A DNA stretch of 64,000 nt from Pseudomonadota bacterium (GTDB lineage: Bacteria; Pseudomonadota; Gammaproteobacteria; Burkholderiales; Burkholderiaceae_F): NCBI GenBank assembly GCA_021838715.1, contig JAKCCX010000001.1, positions 98,243-162,242 of the forward strand, in the 5' to 3' direction. The position numbers and the translations under genes are program-made. Positions 10,543-18,574 of this stretch are shown one piece after another. Each line of letters starts with the position of its first letter. Position 1 is the stretch's first letter. The notes beneath the pieces are model-generated. The model was given only the letters and a program-made list of their open reading frames with translations, had not been told where the DNA came from and made no database searches.

Positions 10543-11325
10543 ATGGACGCGCCGCCCTCCCCGCAAGACCTTGTTCTCTACGAGTACCCCTTCAACGAAC
10601 GGGTGCGGACCTTGTTGCGGCTGGAGGATCTGTTCGAAAAGCTCCAGTACTTCCAGACCCAGACCCATCCCTACTGCCACCACTCGGCACTGCTCACCCT
10701 GTTCGAGATCGCCGAGGTCACCTCCCGTTCCGACATCAAGAGCGAATTGCTGCAGGAACTGGAGCGGGATCGGCAATCGCTGGCCGCCCTGCGAGACAAC
10801 CCCAAGGTCGCGCAGGACGCTCTGCGGTCGGTGCTGGTGGCGCTGGAAACCACCCAGACGAACCTCAACGGGTTCAGCGGCAAGGCCGGCCAGCACCTGC
10901 GCGACAACGAGTGGCTGATGAGCGTGCGCAGCCGCTCGATCATCCCCGGCGGCACCTGCGAGTTCGACCTGCCCTCCTATCACGCCTGGCTTTCGCGCGA
11001 CGCGTCGAAGCGCACGGAAGACCTGCGCGGCTGGATCCAGCCCCTGGCGCCGTTCCGCGCCGGGGTCACGATCATCCTCCGCCTGCTGCGCGAAAGCGCG
11101 CGCCATACCCGCCTGACCGCCCAGGCGGGCTGCTACCAGCAGATGCTGCAGGGGCGGAGTTACGCGCTGATGCAGGTGCGCGTGGCGGGCGACCGCGACG
11201 CGATCCCGGAGGTCAGCGCGAACAAATATGCGCTCTGGGTCCGGTTCACCCGGGCCGACGGCGACTTCAAGCCGCGCGCGCTGGAGCAGGACGTCGAATT
11301 CGACATGGCGCTCTGCGCGTCATAG
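10543..11325 (+). CDS. zapD: cell division protein ZapD
   Basis: ZapD cross-links FtsZ filaments at the division ring. The 260-residue product begins with a short polar N-terminus then LVLYEYPFNERVRTLLRLE, the canonical ZapD helix, and ends with the conserved KALWVRF-like core (KYALWVRFTRADGDFKPR). It starts 23 bp after coaE. yacG, which often follows zapD in relatives, is not present here; a GspE-like gene takes its place. Confidence 0.93.
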   Translation: MDAPPSPQDLVLYEYPFNERVRTLLRLEDLFEKLQYFQTQTHPYCHHSALLTLFEIAEVTSRSDIKSELLQELERDRQSLAALRDNPKVAQDALRSVLVALETTQTNLNGFSGKAGQHLRDNEWLMSVRSRSIIPGGTCEFDLPSYHAWLSRDASKRTEDLRGWIQPLAPFRAGVTIILRLLRESARHTRLTAQAGCYQQMLQGRSYALMQVRVAGDRDAIPEVSANKYALWVRFTRADGDFKPRALEQDVEFDMALCAS

Positions 11326-11398
11326 CGCCCGATCGGACGAATTTCGGCGCGGCCGCCGGAGCTTATCCGGCGATTCCCGTCGCGGCGGCGGGGGAAAA

Positions 11399-13561
11399 AT
11401 GGGGGTATTTCAGAACGATGCCCTGATCGCCGAGATGCGCTCCCCCCGCCAAGCCGCCACACTGCACGACGAAGTCCCCAGCGAAAAGCCGATCGGCGAG
11501 ATCCTCGTCGAGCAACAGGCCGCCACCACCGAGCAGATCGAACGGGCGGTCGCGCTGCAGGAAACCCTGCGGGTCCAGAAACTGGGCGAGATCCTGGTCC
11601 ACCGGCAGATCGTCACGGCGGAAGGCCTGTTCGAGGCGCTCTCGGCGCAGTCGCGCATGCCGATGGCGCGGCTCGGCGAGGTGCTCGTATCCCTCGACCT
11701 CATCGACCAGTCCCAGCTCGATTCCGCGCTGGCCATCCAGCAGGCCGACCGGAACATTCCGCTGGGCGAGTTGCTGGTACGCGAAAAGATGATTTCGCGC
11801 GACGACCTCCGGTCGGCGCTCGCACGGAAGATGGGCTACCCCGTCGTCGACGTGCATCGGTTCCCGGTCGAAGTCGAGGCGCTCAAACGCGTTCCGTACG
11901 CCCTTGCGCGGCGGCTGCACGTGCTGCCGCTCGCCATGCTCGACGGGCGCCTGGCCATCGGCATCGAGGACGTCACGCGACGGGCGGCCCTGGACGAAAT
12001 CGAATTCGTGTCCCAGTGCAAGGTCGTGCCGGCGCTGGCAACCCAACAGGACATCGACGAGGCGCTGCCCGTCGCATACGCCCGCATCGGCGCCAACCCC
12101 GAGCCGGCGGCCGGCGCACTGGACTTCTGCGAGCTTCCGCTGGCGTCGGCCAAGCCCGAGCTGGTCGGCAGCAGCCGGGTCTTGCGCGACAAGGCGCGCG
12201 CGGCCGGGCGGGGGATGGAGTCGCCGACACCTGCCGTCGACATCGGCAGACTGGCCGAAGAGCTCGAGCAGGTCGATACCGAGGCGCCGGTCGATTCCGC
12301 GGCAATCGAACAGAGCGACAACTCGCTCGTGCGCCTCATCAACCAGATGATCGTCGAAGCGCATGCCGACTCGGTCTCCGACATCCACATCGAATGCGCC
12401 GGGGACCGCGGCAAAGTGCGGATCCGCTTCCGCAAGGACGGACGGCTGCGGCCGTACCTGGAATTGCCGAACAGCTACGCCAACCCGCTGGTGTCGCGCA
12501 TCAAGATCATGTGCGACCTGGACATCTCGGAGCGGCGCAAGCCCCAGGACGGCAAGATCAACTTCGCCCGCTATTCGCCGCAGCACAAGCTCGAATTGCG
12601 CGTTGCGACGATTCCGACCAGCAACGGCCTGGAGGACGCCGTCCTGCGGCTGCTGGCGGCGGCCAAGCCGATTCCGCTCGACCAGATGAACCTCAGCCCC
12701 GACAACCTGCTGCGGCTCGGATCATTGATCGAGCGCCCTTACGGCCTGGTGCTGTGCGTCGGCCCGACCGGCTCCGGCAAGACGACCACCCTGCACTCGG
12801 CGCTCGGCCACATCAACACCCCCGAGCGCAAGATCTGGACCGCCGAGGATCCGGTGGAAATCACCCAGGCCGGGCTGCGCCAGGTGCAGGTCAACCCGAA
12901 GATCGACTGGACTTTCGCCAAGGCCCTGCGCGCCTTCCTGCGCGCCGACCCGGACGTGATCATGGTGGGGGAAGCGCGCGACGCGGAGACCGCCCACATG
13001 GTGGTCGAGGCATCGCTCACGGGACACCTCGTGTTCTCGACGCTGCACACCAATACCGCGTCGGAGACGATCACCCGCCTCATCGACCTCGGCGTCGACC
13101 CGTTCAATTTTGCCGATGCCCTGCTCGGCGTGCTGGCCCAGCGCCTCGTGCGCCGGCTCTGCCCCCACTGCCGGACCGAACGCCCGGCAAGCGCGGAGGA
13201 AATCGAAGAACTGCTGTCCGACTACCTGGGGACCGCGCCGAATGCCGGCGCGCGACTCGTGCGCAAGACGACCGCGGCCGAATGGCAGCACCGCCACGGC
13301 CGGGACGGCGTACTGATGCGATACGGCAGCGCGGGCTGCCCGCGCTGCGGCGGCACCGGCTTGCTGGGGCGGATCGCGATCCACGAACTCATGGTCAGCA
13401 ATCAGGAGTTGCGCCACCTCATCCAGACGCGCGCCACGCCCGCCGAACTGTTGGCGTGCGCGACCCGCAACGGCATGCAGACCCTGCGGCAGGACGGCAT
13501 CGAGAAAGTGCTGCAGGGGTTGACGACGATCGAGGAAGTGCGGGCGACGAGCAACCAATAG
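11399..13561 (+). CDS. GspE/PilB-family ATPase with four N-terminal 30-residue repeats
   Basis: A 720-residue type II secretion/type IV pilus superfamily ATPase, distinct from PilB of this window. The ATG at 11399 follows a GGGGGA ribosome binding site. Four repeats with an exact 30-residue period begin with IGEILV (32), LGEILV (62), LGEVLV (92) and LGELLV (122); they resemble the MshEN c-di-GMP-binding repeats, but the glycine expected nine residues into each motif is replaced by Q, Q, D and K. A further N-terminal E domain spans about 145-225. The ATPase core has Walker A GPTGSGKT at 455-462, Walker B DPDVIMVGEARD and cysteine pairs CPHC (588/591) and CPRC (647/650). It sits 73 bp after zapD and may power a pilus or secretion machine; the partner is unknown. 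Confidence 0.85.
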   Translation: MGVFQNDALIAEMRSPRQAATLHDEVPSEKPIGEILVEQQAATTEQIERAVALQETLRVQKLGEILVHRQIVTAEGLFEALSAQSRMPMARLGEVLVSLDLIDQSQLDSALAIQQADRNIPLGELLVREKMISRDDLRSALARKMGYPVVDVHRFPVEVEALKRVPYALARRLHVLPLAMLDGRLAIGIEDVTRRAALDEIEFVSQCKVVPALATQQDIDEALPVAYARIGANPEPAAGALDFCELPLASAKPELVGSSRVLRDKARAAGRGMESPTPAVDIGRLAEELEQVDTEAPVDSAAIEQSDNSLVRLINQMIVEAHADSVSDIHIECAGDRGKVRIRFRKDGRLRPYLELPNSYANPLVSRIKIMCDLDISERRKPQDGKINFARYSPQHKLELRVATIPTSNGLEDAVLRLLAAAKPIPLDQMNLSPDNLLRLGSLIERPYGLVLCVGPTGSGKTTTLHSALGHINTPERKIWTAEDPVEITQAGLRQVQVNPKIDWTFAKALRAFLRADPDVIMVGEARDAETAHMVVEASLTGHLVFSTLHTNTASETITRLIDLGVDPFNFADALLGVLAQRLVRRLCPHCRTERPASAEEIEELLSDYLGTAPNAGARLVRKTTAAEWQHRHGRDGVLMRYGSAGCPRCGGTGLLGRIAIHELMVSNQELRHLIQTRATPAELLACATRNGMQTLRQDGIEKVLQGLTTIEEVRATSNQ

Positions 13562-13577
13562 GGCCGGCCCGCCGCGC

Positions 13578-14531
13578 TCAGGCGGACCAGATCAAGCCAT
13601 GCGCGCCGAGACTGCGCGCCCGCGCCAAGGTCGGCGCCGACGGCGCCAAGGGGACGTAGACCGGCAACGGGCTCTCCCGGCACAGATCGGCGATCGCCTC
13701 CCAATCCGGAACGCGCCCGGGCTCCGTTTCCATCAGCGCGAAATCGCAACCCGAAGCCGCCGCGCGCACGAGGTCCGACCGGTCGCGCACGCCGCCGCCG
13801 AACCACACCGCCGGGCCGGCGCGGCGCAGCGCGTCGGGTCGATCCGGCGCATCGTCGCGCAAGGCCCGCGCGGCACGGACCACGCCGCCCTCCCAGTCGG
13901 CGACGGCATCGCCCCGGCAACAGGACCAATCGACCAGCAGATGCGCGCCATACGCGCGCGCCTGCTGCGCGCCAACACGCAGCGCCGGCAGCGCGTCCGC
14001 GACGCGCAGGCGCGGCTCGCGCACCAGCAGCTGCCGCGCGCCGCGCCCGAGCCGATCGTCGATCCAGCGGAGCACGGCGGCGCCATCGGGCAGGTCACCC
14101 GGCGACAGAACGGTCATGGAGGGAAGCTGCGCCCAGCGCAAGGCCGGGATCGCCGCCGGCAGCAGCGGCTGGGGTGGCGGCGCATCCGGGTCGTGGAACC
14201 GCAAGCGCTGCCCCTCCTTCGGCTCCGGCGCCCCGGCCCAGGCGAACACCCGGCGGAAGTACAGCCGCACGTAGGCGTGCGGATAGTCGTGCTCGATCAC
14301 CGTCCACGGCTCGGAAGCCTGGACATGCAGGCCCAGCTCCTCGTGCAGTTCGCGCGCGAGCGCCGCCTCCACCGATTCGCCCGCTTCGATCTTGCCGCCC
14401 GGAAACTCCCAATAGCCGGCGTACGGTTTACCCTCGGGCCGGTCGGCGAGCAGCACGGCGCCATCGCCGCGCACCAGGACGCCGACGGCGACGCGGGTGG
14501 TGGGGCGGGATGGCGGGATATTGGCGGGCAT
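13578..14531 (-). CDS. Nudix hydrolase (MutT-like) fused to a ThiE-like domain
   Basis: The N-terminal half is a MutT-type pyrophosphohydrolase, expected to clean 8-oxo-dGTP from the nucleotide pool. The Nudix box GGKIEAGESVEAALARELHE plus ELG lies at residues 45-67. The C-terminal half, about 135-317, resembles a thiamine-phosphate-synthase/TenI barrel (AVWFGGGVRDRSDLVRAA, SLGAHGLIWSA), a fusion known in proteobacteria. Whether the barrel is catalytic is uncertain because typical ThiE phosphate-binding motifs are not obvious. The gene is convergent with the GspE-like gene, 16 bp apart. Confidence 0.88.
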   Translation of the reverse strand: MPANIPPSRPTTRVAVGVLVRGDGAVLLADRPEGKPYAGYWEFPGGKIEAGESVEAALARELHEELGLHVQASEPWTVIEHDYPHAYVRLYFRRVFAWAGAPEPKEGQRLRFHDPDAPPPQPLLPAAIPALRWAQLPSMTVLSPGDLPDGAAVLRWIDDRLGRGARQLLVREPRLRVADALPALRVGAQQARAYGAHLLVDWSCCRGDAVADWEGGVVRAARALRDDAPDRPDALRRAGPAVWFGGGVRDRSDLVRAAASGCDFALMETEPGRVPDWEAIADLCRESPLPVYVPLAPSAPTLARARSLGAHGLIWSA

Positions 14532-14718
14532 TTGTCTCGATGCGTCACGATGACACGGTCCGAGACTTTATCGCATACTCCATCCTGTTCGATGGTCAGG
14601 CCGTCGCGCTGAACGTCCAGTTGATACGAGATGAGCGAAATCCATTTCCTCGTTGAGGAAGCGCAGGACAGAACACGGCTCGCGCTCCAACGCCACCGCG
14701 CTCGTCGGGAGTGAATTA

Positions 14719-14761
14719 GATCCTTGCATATTGCATATGTCATATTTAATATGCAAGGATC
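14719..14761 (+). promoter_or_regulatory. perfect 14-bp inverted repeat covering promoter of the DUF4143 gene
   Basis: Arms at 14719-14732 and 14748-14761 are perfect inverted copies of GATCCTTGCATATT with a 15-nt spacer. A sigma70-like core promoter lies inside it: TTGCAT at 14724-14729, a 17-bp spacer, and TAATAT at 14747-14752. Each hexamer lies almost wholly within one arm. The right arm ends one base before the ATG at 14762 and contains AAGGA only two bases from it. The region is strongly AT-rich against the GC-rich surroundings. Either an operator for a dimeric repressor or an RNA hairpin over the start would fit. Confidence 0.75.
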
Positions 14762-15910
14762 ATGGCCGCAACACTCGAACGATTCGCTGATTCGCAGGTA
14801 CGCGCCGCGCTGGCGCGCAGTCCGGCTGTGGCACTGCTGGGACCCCGCCAGGTCGGCAAGACGACGCTGGCGAAACGGATCGCGGGGGGACTTCCGGGGT
14901 CCGTCTACCTGGATCTGGAATCGGAGCGGGACCGAATCCGCCTGACCGATCCGCGCTTGTTCTTCGAGCGCTATCGGGGCCGCCTGCTGGTGCTCGACGA
15001 GGTGCAGAACGCGCCGGGGATTTTTGCGGAATTGCGCGGAGAGATCGATTCATTCCGCCATCCCGGTCGTTTCCTGATTCTCGGATCCGCGTCCCCACAC
15101 CTGCTGCGCCAATCGTCGGAATCCCTGGCCGGGCGCCTGGAGTATGTCGACATGGCTCCGGTGCAGGTTGCCGAATTCTGCCGCGTATTCGAGGATCTGC
15201 AGACGTTGTGGCTGCGCGGTGGATTTCCACCCGCCCTGCTGGCGCATGGTGAAGCGGATTGCTGGGACTGGCGCGAAGGCTTCCTTCGCAACCTCATATC
15301 CCGCGACCTGCCGGCGCTTGGCATCGCTCCTGCGCCGGAAACGATGCATCGCTTCTGGCGCATGCTGGCGCATCTGCACGGGCAGCTGTTCAATGCCTCG
15401 GCGATCGCATCGTCTCTGGGTGTATCGCCACCCACCGTTTCCCGCCATCTCGATGCGCTATGCGGCGCTTTTCTGGTCCGCAGACTGGAACCCCTGCACG
15501 GGAATCTGGGGAAACGTCTGGTCAAATCCCCCAAGGTCTACGTCCGCGACAGCGGGTTACTTCATCATCTGCTGGGCGTCATGACGGTGGACGACCTCAT
15601 CGGCCACCCCGGTGCCGGAGCATCGTGGGAGGGGTTCGTGATCGAGCAGATCTGCAATCGCCTGCCGCGCGGAGCGACCGCCTCGTTTTACCGCACGGCG
15701 GCAGGCGCGGAACTCGACCTGGTCGTCGAAACGGGAAAACGAAAGATCGGATATGAGGTCAAATTCTCTTCCGCGCCGAAAGTGACGAAGGGATTCTGGC
15801 AGGCGTGCTCGGATCTTGCCGTGGACCGCGCGTACGTGGTTGCGCCGGTCCGCGAACCCTGGCCGCTGGCAAACGATGTCGAGGTGATTTCCCCCTTCCA
15901 GTTGCCATGA
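14762..15910 (+). CDS. AAA_14/DUF4143 ATPase with PD-(D/E)XK-like C-terminus
   Basis: A 382-residue stand-alone ATPase of the AAA_14-DUF4143 family, whose cellular role is not established. Walker A GPRQVGKTT is at 27-35 and Walker B LLVLDEVQ at 75-82. A winged-helix-like segment spans about 212-242 (SAIASSLGVSPPTVSRHL). The C-terminal DUF4143 part shows a PD-(D/E)XK arrangement: E290, AELDLVV with D319, and YEVK with E332 and K334. The gene lies between the Nudix gene and the DUF815 gene, which are both on the opposite strand and usually adjacent in betaproteobacteria, so it is probably an insertion. The HTH could bind the inverted repeat over its own promoter; that is an inference. Confidence 0.85.
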   Translation: MAATLERFADSQVRAALARSPAVALLGPRQVGKTTLAKRIAGGLPGSVYLDLESERDRIRLTDPRLFFERYRGRLLVLDEVQNAPGIFAELRGEIDSFRHPGRFLILGSASPHLLRQSSESLAGRLEYVDMAPVQVAEFCRVFEDLQTLWLRGGFPPALLAHGEADCWDWREGFLRNLISRDLPALGIAPAPETMHRFWRMLAHLHGQLFNASAIASSLGVSPPTVSRHLDALCGAFLVRRLEPLHGNLGKRLVKSPKVYVRDSGLLHHLLGVMTVDDLIGHPGAGASWEGFVIEQICNRLPRGATASFYRTAAGAELDLVVETGKRKIGYEVKFSSAPKVTKGFWQACSDLAVDRAYVVAPVREPWPLANDVEVISPFQLP

Positions 15911-15935
15911 CCACGTACGGAGGAAGAATCTTGCG

Positions 15936-16814
15936 TCAAGCCGGTGATGACGGAACCGCGCCAATCAAGCCTTGCCGCCCGGCGTAATCGCGCGCGAACT
16001 GCAGCGCGACCCGGCCGGAGCGCGAACCGCGCTGCAGCGCGAAGCGCAAGGCTTCGCCGCGCGCCGCCTCGACGTCCTGCGCGGCAAGCCCGAAGTGGCG
16101 CAACCAGTGCGCGACGATCTCCAGGTAATCGTCCTGACGGAACGAGCGGAACGACAGCCACAGGCCGAAGCGCTCCGAGAGCGAGATCTTTTCCTCCACC
16201 GTCTCCGCGGGGTGCAGGTCGCCCTGGGCGTCATAGGTTCCGGCGAGGTTTTCCTCCATCGATTCCGGCATGAGATGGCGGCGGTTGGAGGTGGCATAGA
16301 CGAGCAGGTTCGATGCGCCGGCCGCGATCGAACCGTCGAGCGCGGCCTTCAACGCCTTGTACGAGGCATCACCCATTTCAAACGAAAGGTCGTCGCAGAA
16401 CGCGATGAAACGCTCGGGGCGCGGCGCGACCAGCGCGGCGATTGCCGGAAGATCGACCAGGTCGGCCTTGTCGACTTCGATCAGCCGAAGCCCGCGCCCG
16501 GCAAACTCGGCAAGACAGGCCCGCACCAGCGACGACTTCCCGGTGCCGCGCGCGCCGGTGAGCAGCACGTGATTCGCGGGCAGTCCGCGCACGAACTGCT
16601 CGGTGTTGCGAAGGATCGCGTCCTTCTGCACGTCGACCCCAAGCAGATCGCCCGCCTCGATGCGCGCGATGCGGTCCACCGCGACGAGTTCGCCGCTCTC
16701 CGCGCCGAGAAAACGGCGTTTGCGCCAGTGAAACGCCTGCGCGGTCCAGTCCGGCCCGGCGGGCACCGGCGCCCAATGATCGAGCCAGCGGACGAGACGG
16801 TCGAGCGGATCCAT
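15936..16814 (-). CDS. DUF815 family AAA+ ATP-binding protein
   Basis: A 292-residue ATPase of the DUF815 family, function unknown. Start 16814 is chosen because AGGAG lies six bases upstream; the frame is open for 13 more codons. Motifs are GVDVQKDAILRNTEQF, Walker A GARGTGKSS, Walker B FIAFCDDLSFE, and the conserved GDASYKALKAALDGS and ATSNRRHLMPE. In many betaproteobacteria it follows the Nudix gene; here a DUF4143 gene on the other strand separates them. It is convergent with the DUF4143 gene, 25 bp apart. Confidence 0.88.
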   Translation of the reverse strand: MDPLDRLVRWLDHWAPVPAGPDWTAQAFHWRKRRFLGAESGELVAVDRIARIEAGDLLGVDVQKDAILRNTEQFVRGLPANHVLLTGARGTGKSSLVRACLAEFAGRGLRLIEVDKADLVDLPAIAALVAPRPERFIAFCDDLSFEMGDASYKALKAALDGSIAAGASNLLVYATSNRRHLMPESMEENLAGTYDAQGDLHPAETVEEKISLSERFGLWLSFRSFRQDDYLEIVAHWLRHFGLAAQDVEAARGEALRFALQRGSRSGRVALQFARDYAGRQGLIGAVPSSPA

Positions 16815-16916
16815 TTCTTCTCCTTGAACAGCCGGGAGAAGTTGATACCACAAATCGCGGATGCCAACCTTGGCGCAGCAGCGCGGCAGCGCACGCGTCC
16901 GGATCGAAAATTTTCC

Positions 16917-17372
16917 TCAGGGTTTCAATTGCCCGCGAATTTCCCCGCCCATGTACTGGTCGCTGTGCACGTTGATGTACAGATCGCCGGCCTTGTACTC
17001 GTTCATCTGCCGGGGCGTGAGCCTGGCGCCCGCGGGAACGGACCAGGTGCCGCCGCCGCTGTTGTCGAGGTCGATGATGTGCCGACCGTTGGTGCCGGGC
17101 GCGCCGATATGGATGTGCGCCATGGTGGCATCCATCCCCATCACCATGACGCTGCCGTGCACCGAACCGTCGTCGCCGACCGTGATCGTTCCATGCCCGG
17201 ATGCGGCGGTATGGACCGGCGGCACTTCCTGCGCGCCGCTCAGCACCACCTGCGATTGCGCGGCAAGCGCGATGTCGGGCTGCAATGCGAACCCACCGGC
17301 CAACGAAATTGCCAACGCGGCGGACGCGACGGCGGAAAACGGGAAACGGCCACTTCGAAGGATTCCATTCAT
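16917..17372 (-). CDS. secreted CHRD-domain protein
   Basis: A 151-residue exported protein with one CHRD domain. The N-terminus has a Sec signal peptide with probable cleavage after ALA near residue 37. The CHRD core shows LSGAQEVPPVHTAASGHGTI, THIHIGAPG-like MAHIHIGAPG and the closing MGGEIRGQL. The ATG at 17372 is preceded by AGAGGAG with eight-base spacing. The domain is found in extracellular or periplasmic bacterial proteins of unknown function. It is divergent from senB. Confidence 0.82.
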   Translation of the reverse strand: MNGILRSGRFPFSAVASAALAISLAGGFALQPDIALAAQSQVVLSGAQEVPPVHTAASGHGTITVGDDGSVHGSVMVMGMDATMAHIHIGAPGTNGRHIIDLDNSGGGTWSVPAGARLTPRQMNEYKAGDLYINVHSDQYMGGEIRGQLKP

Positions 17373-17568
17373 GCTGGTGCTCCTCTGGAAGGCGTTCATC
17401 GTAGCGAACCGCATTGCATGCGGCTCGCACCCTTCGCCGCCGCGAATTTCGACGGCGAGCGGACAGCGTACTCCGGTGCAACGCAACCGGGCGGGAGAAC
17501 CATTCTTGGCGCATGGTCATCGCGCGGAGGATCGCCTTCCGGCGCCCGCGGCGCGTGGCACCATGCGC

Positions 17569-17574
17569 TATAAA
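17569..17574 (+). promoter_or_regulatory. candidate -10 box directly before senB
   Basis: TATAAA ends seven bases before the senB ATG at 17582, and there is no Shine-Dalgarno sequence between them. If this is the promoter, the mRNA would be leaderless. The -35 region is GC-rich and unconvincing. Confidence 0.35.
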
Positions 17575-17581
17575 CCGCGCC

Positions 17582-18574
17582 ATGCACCCCCGCCTCACCG
17601 TCGGCATCGTCACGCCCGCCACGCCCGAAACCAACAACGGCAACTGGCGCACCGCCGTACGCTGGGCGCGGATGCTGGCGCCGCAATTCCGCACCCGGGT
17701 CCTGCAGACCTGGCGGGGCGAACCGGTCGACCTGCTCATCGCATTGCACGCCCGCCGCTCGGCGGCGTCCATCGCCGCCTGGGCCGCGGCGCGGGACGCG
17801 CACCGGGCCGGCCCGCTGATCGTCGCGCTCACCGGAACGGATCTCTATCGCGACATTCATCACGACCAAAGCGCGCAGCGCTCGCTGCAGCATGCCGATG
17901 CGCTGATCGTCCTGCAGGAGAACGGCGCGGACGCGCTGCCCGCCGCGCTGCGCGCGCGGACCTCGGTGATCTATCAGTCCGGCGGCAAGCGCGCAACGCT
18001 GCCCAAGACCTCGGTACGCCTGCGGGCGCTGATGGTCGGACATCTGCGCGACGAAAAATCGCCCCAGACCTATTTCGCAGCGGCGCGACTGCTGCGCGAC
18101 CGCAACGACATCGTGCTCGACCACATCGGTGCAGCGCTGAACGCGGACCTGGAACGGGAGGCGCGCGCGGCGATGGCAGAATGCCCGGCGTACCACTGGC
18201 TGGGCGCGCTGCCGCACCGGGAGACGCTGCGGCGCATCCAGCGCGCGCATGTGCTCGTGCATCCCAGTCGGATGGAGGGCGGCGCGCACGTGATCCTCGA
18301 GGCGATCCGTAGCGGCACCCCCGTGCTTGCATCCGACATTCCGGGAAATGTCGGTATGCTGGGCAGGGACTATGCCGGATATTTTCCGGTCGGCGATGCG
18401 GCGGCCTTGCGGAACCTGCTCGTGCGCTGCCGCGACGAGCCGGCGTGGCTGGCGGAACTGGCGCGCGAGGGCCGCCAGCGCGCGCCGCGATTCGAACCGG
18501 CCGAGGAACAACGCCGACTCCGCCGCCTGGTGGCGCAATGTCTGCAACATCGCATGGAAGGAAACGTGTCGTGA
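17582..18574 (+). CDS. senB: selenosugar synthase SenB-like glycosyltransferase
   Basis: A 330-residue GT-B glycosyltransferase of the type found next to selD. Such proteins (TIGR04348) were linked to selenoneine synthesis, where SenB joins selenophosphate-derived selenium to a UDP-sugar. Visible features are IVTPATPETNNGNWRTAVRWA at the N-terminus, ALTGTDLYRDI, and the C-terminal donor-site region HPSRMEGGAHVILEAIRSGTPV. Its TGA overlaps the selD GTG, so the two are coupled. The product could instead serve another selenosugar, because no senA is seen in this window. Confidence 0.85.
   Translation: MHPRLTVGIVTPATPETNNGNWRTAVRWARMLAPQFRTRVLQTWRGEPVDLLIALHARRSAASIAAWAAARDAHRAGPLIVALTGTDLYRDIHHDQSAQRSLQHADALIVLQENGADALPAALRARTSVIYQSGGKRATLPKTSVRLRALMVGHLRDEKSPQTYFAAARLLRDRNDIVLDHIGAALNADLEREARAAMAECPAYHWLGALPHRETLRRIQRAHVLVHPSRMEGGAHVILEAIRSGTPVLASDIPGNVGMLGRDYAGYFPVGDAAALRNLLVRCRDEPAWLAELAREGRQRAPRFEPAEEQRRLRRLVAQCLQHRMEGNVS

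Noticed and set aside
14532-14718. Possible antitoxin or toxin remnant before the DUF4143 gene
   Set aside because: Short frames on both strands were read, including one at 14568-14756 on minus, but none matches a family I know or has a convincing start.
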